Origin: JAZMZS01 sp045120955
GTDB lineage: Bacteria > Bacillota > Clostridia > Oscillospirales > CAG-272
DNA: 26,137 bases
Direction: 5' to 3'
Assembly: GCA_045120955.1 (NCBI GenBank)
Contig: JBGVFH010000075.1
Location: 1 to 26,137, forward strand
Part shown: positions 23,128-26,137 of the stretch, piece after piece
Layout: every line of letters starts with the position of its first letter
Numbering within the stretch: the first letter of the stretch is position 1
Made by a program: the position numbers and the translations under genes
Notes under the pieces: model-generated
Told to the model about the DNA's origin: nothing
Database searches by the model: none
Seen by the model: the letters and a program-made list of their open reading frames with translations, nothing else

Positions 23128-23961
23128 ATGAGCAATGACAATGTAGCGTTCCGCTCCTCATTTCGCGGATATAACAAAAAAGATGTGTACAAATATCTTG
23201 AAACTCTCAATCGGGACATAGCAGAAAAAAACACGGAGCTCGAGATGGAGCTTTCCGGTCTGAAGGATAAAAACGCCAAGCTGATCGCAGAATGTACATA
23301 TGCAAGCAATGAGCTTGAACAGCTCAAAGCGCAGCAAAGAGATGAAACGGAAAAGCTCAGATGCGAAATAAGCAAAAAAGACGGGGAGATACTGCGCATA
23401 AATAACGATCTCGAGCAAAAAAACAGCGAGCTTGTGAAATTAAAGACGCTCTTAGAGCAAAAGGACAATGAGCTTTGCCGTTGCAATGAGAGCTTAGCGC
23501 AAAAAGAAGCCCTCATAGACGAGCTTGACAGCGCAACGGTGAAAATTTCGCTTGAGCTTGATGCTCTGGGTGAAGAGTACGCACAGCTGGTATCAAAATA
23601 TGAACAGCTCTCATGTGCTTTAAAAGACATCGATTCTATCAAACGCAAGGCTCAAGCATATGACAAAATTTCAATGCGAGTTAAAGAATATTCAAGAACA
23701 AACGCAAGTATTGCCCAAGACGCCGTCAAGGATACTCCCGCCAATGAAGCGAAAGCCCCGAGTGAAGATATAAAAAGCGGTATCGACGATATACTAAACG
23801 GCTCTGCGGAGGAAATACTTTCCTACATACAAAGCACACAGGCACGCTTTAACTCTGCTATTCTTAGCGCTCAGAGCGAAACAGATGCACTCAAAGAACG
23901 CATAAACAGCGTCATAAAAACCTCTAAAGAAAAAATAATCTCTCAGATAAAAAATTCATAA
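23128..23961 (+). CDS. DivIVA-like coiled-coil protein
   Basis: The 277-residue protein begins with FRGYNKKDVYKYLETLNRD (about residues 12-30), the membrane-binding signature of the DivIVA/GpsB family. It is followed by long coiled-coil stretches rich in Glu, Lys and Leu from about 25 to 175, with several heptads and repeated LEQKxxEL-type phrases. The C-terminal third is less ordered. DivIVA-type proteins collect at curved membrane at the poles and septum and recruit other proteins; this one's partner is unknown. GAGAGG lies eight bases before the ATG at 23128. The fumarase-type gene follows after 18 bases. Confidence 0.75.
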   Translation: MSNDNVAFRSSFRGYNKKDVYKYLETLNRDIAEKNTELEMELSGLKDKNAKLIAECTYASNELEQLKAQQRDETEKLRCEISKKDGEILRINNDLEQKNSELVKLKTLLEQKDNELCRCNESLAQKEALIDELDSATVKISLELDALGEEYAQLVSKYEQLSCALKDIDSIKRKAQAYDKISMRVKEYSRTNASIAQDAVKDTPANEAKAPSEDIKSGIDDILNGSAEEILSYIQSTQARFNSAILSAQSETDALKERINSVIKTSKEKIISQIKNS

Positions 23962-23979
23962 AGTTCAACAGGCAAAGAC

Positions 23980-24507
23980 ATGATAAAGCTACAAGTAAGT
24001 GAAATAAAAGAAAAAGCTTCGCAGCTAAAAGCAGGCGATGAGGTGCTTCTCACAGGTACGATATACACAGCACGTGATGCAGCGCACAAACGTCTGATGG
24101 CTATTATAAAAGAACACGGACAATTACCTTTCCCAATAGATGCATCCGTAATATATTATGCAGGTCCCACACCGCCAAAGCATTCTCTTGCCGTAGGCTC
24201 CTGCGGTCCCACCACATCTTCACGCATGGATGTATATGCACCAAAGCTGTATGACATGGGAATGTATGCCACAATCGGAAAAGGCGGCAGAAATATTGAC
24301 GTAAAAAATTCCATTATCAGAAACGGAGCTGTATATTTTTGTGCTTTGGGAGGTGCCGGTGCGCTCGCTTCAAAGGCAATAAAAAAATGTGATGTCATTG
24401 CCTTTGAAGAGCTTGGATGCGAGAGTGTAAAGAAACTTGAAATTGAAGATTTTCCCCTTTTTGTCGGTATAGACTGTCAAGGCAATTCGATTTTCAGCGA
24501 GGTGTAA
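23980..24507 (+). CDS. Fe-S hydro-lyase beta subunit, fumarate hydratase/tartrate dehydratase type
   Basis: This 175-residue protein is the C-terminal (beta) half of class I fumarases. It has GDEVLLTGTIYTARDAAHKRL, IYYAGPTPPKH and CGPTTSSRMDVYAPKL, with the conserved GPTTS loop that binds substrate, then MIGKG-like ATIGKGG. The enzyme interconverts fumarate and malate, or a related acid such as tartrate. The alpha subunit, which carries the Fe-S cluster ligands, is usually encoded just upstream, but here the upstream gene is the DivIVA-like protein, so the partner must lie elsewhere. The Shine-Dalgarno site is weak (AGGCAAAG). The regulator gene begins one base after the stop. Confidence 0.87.
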   Translation: MIKLQVSEIKEKASQLKAGDEVLLTGTIYTARDAAHKRLMAIIKEHGQLPFPIDASVIYYAGPTPPKHSLAVGSCGPTTSSRMDVYAPKLYDMGMYATIGKGGRNIDVKNSIIRNGAVYFCALGGAGALASKAIKKCDVIAFEELGCESVKKLEIEDFPLFVGIDCQGNSIFSEV

Positions 24508-24508
24508 A

Positions 24509-25423
24509 ATGGTATCCGAAATCGGAGAAAAAATACGAAAACTCAGAAAGTCGAAAGGACTGACACAGGCTCAGCTTGCAGGCAATGCCATTACGAGAAA
24601 TATGCTCAGCCTTATCGAAAACGGCAGTGCCTCTCCGTCCATTCAAACTCTTGAATACCTATCCGACCGCCTCGGTGTGTCTGCTGCATACTTCTTCATG
24701 CGAGATTACAGAGATACAGATCAAGCGTTGCAAAAAAAGAGAGACGAGATAAAGCTTCTTTACCAAAAAAAGGAGTATCTTTTGTGCATAGAGGCTATCG
24801 ACGAATGTTACACAAGCAATCTCGAGGAAATACCGGATGAGTTTTTGCTGATCGCATCGGAGTCTGCTATGCAGCTCGGCAAGAAATACACGCTTAGGGG
24901 TGCGTTTGAAAGCGGCAGTATGTACCTGAGAAAAGCATACGAATACTCGCAAAAATGCCCATATTCTACTGAGTGGATAGATGCAAATATTTTTGTCTAT
25001 GAAGCTATAATAGAAAACTCGGACTGCCCTGTTCAATCTCTTGACAAAGACTATTTTTTAAAAATACGCCGTTCCACAGGGTATGAGATGTACAACTATC
25101 TGTTTGCCATCAGTCTCATAGATGAAAAAAGAAGCGAGGATGCGGCGCAGTTTCTCAAATTTAATAAGATGATCGAGCCCGCTCACAAGGAACATATAAA
25201 CGCAAAATTTATGATGCTTACGGAAAATAAGGATATAAAGCGTCAGGCACTCGAGACTTTATGTGCAATGATAAAAAAAGCACCGTCTTATCCTCTTGAT
25301 GCTGTTACAAGATATTTGATACTGAAGGACATAGAATTTTGTGCAAGAGCGCTCGAAGATTTCGCTATGGCATATAAATATGCTACTATGCGGTTGAAGA
25401 TCATCTCTGAAATGCGGGATTAA
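24509..25423 (+). CDS. XRE-family regulator with TPR-like C-terminal domain
   Basis: This protein of 304 residues has an N-terminal helix-turn-helix of the XRE/Cro type (about 5-62, LTQAQLAGNAITRNMLSLIENG), followed by helical repeats (about 75-300) that resemble the TPR-like domain of RRNPP or Rgg-type regulators. Such proteins often sense peptides or small ligands. I see no obvious peptide-pheromone gene beside it, and the repeats are poorly conserved, so the ligand is unknown. GAGGTG lies in the end of the fumarase-type gene and serves as the RBS. It shares the operon of the DivIVA-like and fumarase-type genes. Confidence 0.85.
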   Translation: MVSEIGEKIRKLRKSKGLTQAQLAGNAITRNMLSLIENGSASPSIQTLEYLSDRLGVSAAYFFMRDYRDTDQALQKKRDEIKLLYQKKEYLLCIEAIDECYTSNLEEIPDEFLLIASESAMQLGKKYTLRGAFESGSMYLRKAYEYSQKCPYSTEWIDANIFVYEAIIENSDCPVQSLDKDYFLKIRRSTGYEMYNYLFAISLIDEKRSEDAAQFLKFNKMIEPAHKEHINAKFMMLTENKDIKRQALETLCAMIKKAPSYPLDAVTRYLILKDIEFCARALEDFAMAYKYATMRLKIISEMRD

Positions 25424-25443
25424 TATAAAAAATCAAATTCTTC

Positions 25444-25472
25444 TTGAAAAACATAAAAAAATATGCTATTAT
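25444..25472 (+). promoter_or_regulatory. Promoter of the thioesterase gene
   Basis: TTGAAA (25444-25449) and TATTAT (25467-25472) are 17 bp apart with an extended TGC before the -10, 29 bases before the start codon. Confidence 0.8.
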
Positions 25473-25501
25473 AGCTTGTCAGAAAAAATACGGAGGAAAC
25501 C

Positions 25502-25888
25502 ATGGAAATCGGAATCAGCGGAAACGCACAGTTAACAGTAACAGATGAATATACAGCAAAAAGCGTGGGAAGCGGTCTGCTGCCCGTATTCTCTACCCCG
25601 TCAATGATCGCTTTGCTCGAAAAGGCGGCGTGCGAGTGTGTGTCCCCTTATCTTGAAGAAGGTACAAGTAGCGTAGGGACCTTGCTCAATATCAAGCACC
25701 TCAGCGCAACCCCTGTCGGAATGAACGTAACAGCTACCGCAACTCTTACACAGATAGACGGCAGACGACTTGTTTTTGATATAAAGGTACATGACGAGAC
25801 ATCACTCATAGGTGAAGGTACTCACGAGAGATTTATCATAAATTCCGAAAAATTTCTCGCAAAAACAAATGCCAAGTCTTCAAAGTAA
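25502..25888 (+). CDS. Hotdog-fold thioesterase, fluoroacetyl-CoA thioesterase (FlK)-like
   Basis: This 128-residue protein is a single hotdog domain. It shows FSTPSMIALLEKAA (30-43), GTLLNIKHLSATPVGMNV (59-76) and FDIKVHDETSLIGEGTHERFII. Thr32, Glu40 and His66 have the same spacing as the catalytic Thr42/Glu50/His76 triad of FlK from Streptomyces cattleya, with His in the KHL context. FlK hydrolyses fluoroacetyl-CoA, but most relatives in bacteria hydrolyse unknown acyl-CoAs, so fluorine chemistry should not be assumed. GGAGG lies five bases before the ATG. It is a single-gene unit. Confidence 0.88.
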   Translation: MEIGISGNAQLTVTDEYTAKSVGSGLLPVFSTPSMIALLEKAACECVSPYLEEGTSSVGTLLNIKHLSATPVGMNVTATATLTQIDGRRLVFDIKVHDETSLIGEGTHERFIINSEKFLAKTNAKSSK

Positions 25889-25893
25889 CAATA

Positions 25894-25936
25894 TTTTTCA
25901 GTCAAGGGAGTGTCCTACACTTCCTTGACTGAAAAA
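25894..25936 (+). terminator. Probable terminator of the thioesterase gene
   Basis: CAGTCAAGGGAGTG (25899-25912) pairs with CACTTCCTTGACTG (25918-25931), 14 bp with one wobble, extended by T5/A5. A run of T appears only after AAAAAAGG, so its efficiency is uncertain. Confidence 0.6.
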
Positions 25937-25965
25937 AGGTTTTTCTGTCAATTTAATATGTATTT

Positions 25966-26030
25966 GCCCCCATAGTTAAATGGATATAATAAACCCCTCC
26001 TAAGCGTGAGATAGAGCTAACGCTTAGGAG
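25966..26030 (+). other. Truncated tRNA-Arg-like sequence fused to an 11-bp hairpin
   Basis: Bases 25966-26004 match the 5' half of the intact tRNA-Arg(CCT) gene at 26068 at 32 of 39 positions, through acceptor strand, D-arm and the 5' anticodon stem to CTCCTAAG. Changes in the D-stem are paired (GTTA/TAAT versus GTAA/TTAC). Past the anticodon loop the tRNA likeness stops: CTCCTAAGCGT (25997-26007) pairs perfectly with ACGCTTAGGAG (26020-26030). No 3' half, T-arm or acceptor partner is seen, so it cannot be a working tRNA. Confidence 0.7.
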
Positions 26031-26032
26031 TG

Positions 26033-26038
26033 TATAAT
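26033..26038 (+). promoter_or_regulatory. Possible -10 box of the tRNA-Arg gene
   Basis: A perfect TATAAT lies 29 bases before the mature tRNA start. No convincing -35 is seen; that position falls in the loop and arm of the hairpin of the truncated tRNA. Confidence 0.4.
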
Positions 26039-26067
26039 CGTTGCATAAAACTGAATAAAGACTAATT

Positions 26068-26137
26068 GCCCCCGTAGTAAAGTGGATATTACAAGTCCCT
26101 CCTAAGGATTAGTCGTGGGTTCGATTCCCGCCGGGGG
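26068..26137 (+). tRNA. tRNA-Arg (anticodon CCT), cut at the window edge
   Basis: The acceptor strand GCCCCCG pairs with CGGGGG at the window end (the last pairing base is outside). The D-stem is GTAA/TTAC, the anticodon stem AGTCC/GGATT with loop CTCCTAA (anticodon CCT, reading AGG), and the T-arm GTGGG-TTCGATT-CCCGC. All arms fold. Base 72, the discriminator and any CCA lie beyond the edge. Confidence 0.93.

Noticed and set aside
23088..23648. Long minus-strand frame of 186 codons opposite the DivIVA-like gene
   Set aside because: It is Ser/Leu/Cys-rich with low complexity, the usual antisense image of a coiled-coil gene, and has no RBS.
25966..26067. Group I intron inside a tRNA-Arg anticodon loop
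   Set aside because: The distance to the next tRNA is too short for an intron, no 3' tRNA half follows, and the downstream tRNA has its own complete 5' half.
1..26137. CRISPR arrays, insertion sequences or a defence island
   Set aside because: No regularly spaced direct repeats, transposase frames or typical defence proteins were found on either strand.

Overview
The window reads as a stretch of chromosome from a spore-forming Firmicute of the class Clostridia, probably a gut-type Oscillospiraceae/Ruminococcaceae relative. This rests on low-to-medium GC, strong Shine-Dalgarno sites, sigma-A promoters, a T-box riboswitch and several sporulation genes (cwlD, pdaA, yunB and a SpoIIM-like gene). 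The species cannot be named from the sequence alone.

Left part (1-7750, almost all minus strand). A Trp-specific T-box leader with a consensus promoter controls trpE, which runs off the left edge. To its right, and transcribed toward it, lie a MarR-type repressor, a heterodimeric ABC exporter pair, a YclNOPQ/CeuBCDE-like siderophore uptake set, a 41-residue membrane protein and a DtxR-type regulator. This block is damaged in two places. The first exporter gene has an amber codon at codon 2. The second exporter gene is joined near 3800 to the middle of the siderophore permease gene, so the exporter's ATPase end, the first permease gene and half of the second permease are missing. The MarR promoter lies between two arms of a perfect 14-bp inverted repeat.

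Middle part (7750-16570). This holds mostly housekeeping genes in short units: a small nucleotide kinase-like protein, a PPC-domain protein coupled to a GIY-YIG protein, a P-loop protein, pgi, a D,D-carboxypeptidase, an EEP-family hydrolase, proC, a SpoIIM-like membrane protein and a YesL-like membrane protein. Two diverged copies of a roughly 100-bp intergenic element lie at 7821-7920 and 16411-16514, in the same orientation, each beside a long terminator hairpin.

Spore-wall part (16571-23040). Two polysaccharide deacetylases (one PdaA-like), radA, cwlD and a membrane protein run on the minus strand; a Xer recombinase and yunB run on the plus strand. CwlD and PdaA together make muramic delta-lactam in spore cortex, so their proximity fits a shared role. 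The cwlD ribosome-binding site lies inside a terminator-like hairpin.

Right part (23041-26137). A DivIVA-like coiled-coil protein, a lone fumarase-type beta subunit and an XRE/TPR-like regulator form a tight plus-strand cluster, followed by an FlK-like thioesterase. The window ends with the 5' half of a tRNA-Arg whose anticodon loop runs into an 11-bp hairpin, then a near-complete tRNA-Arg(CCT) cut by the window edge. No CRISPR array, insertion sequence or prophage was seen. The unusual signals are the decaying exporter/siderophore locus, the dispersed element and the tRNA-Arg relic.
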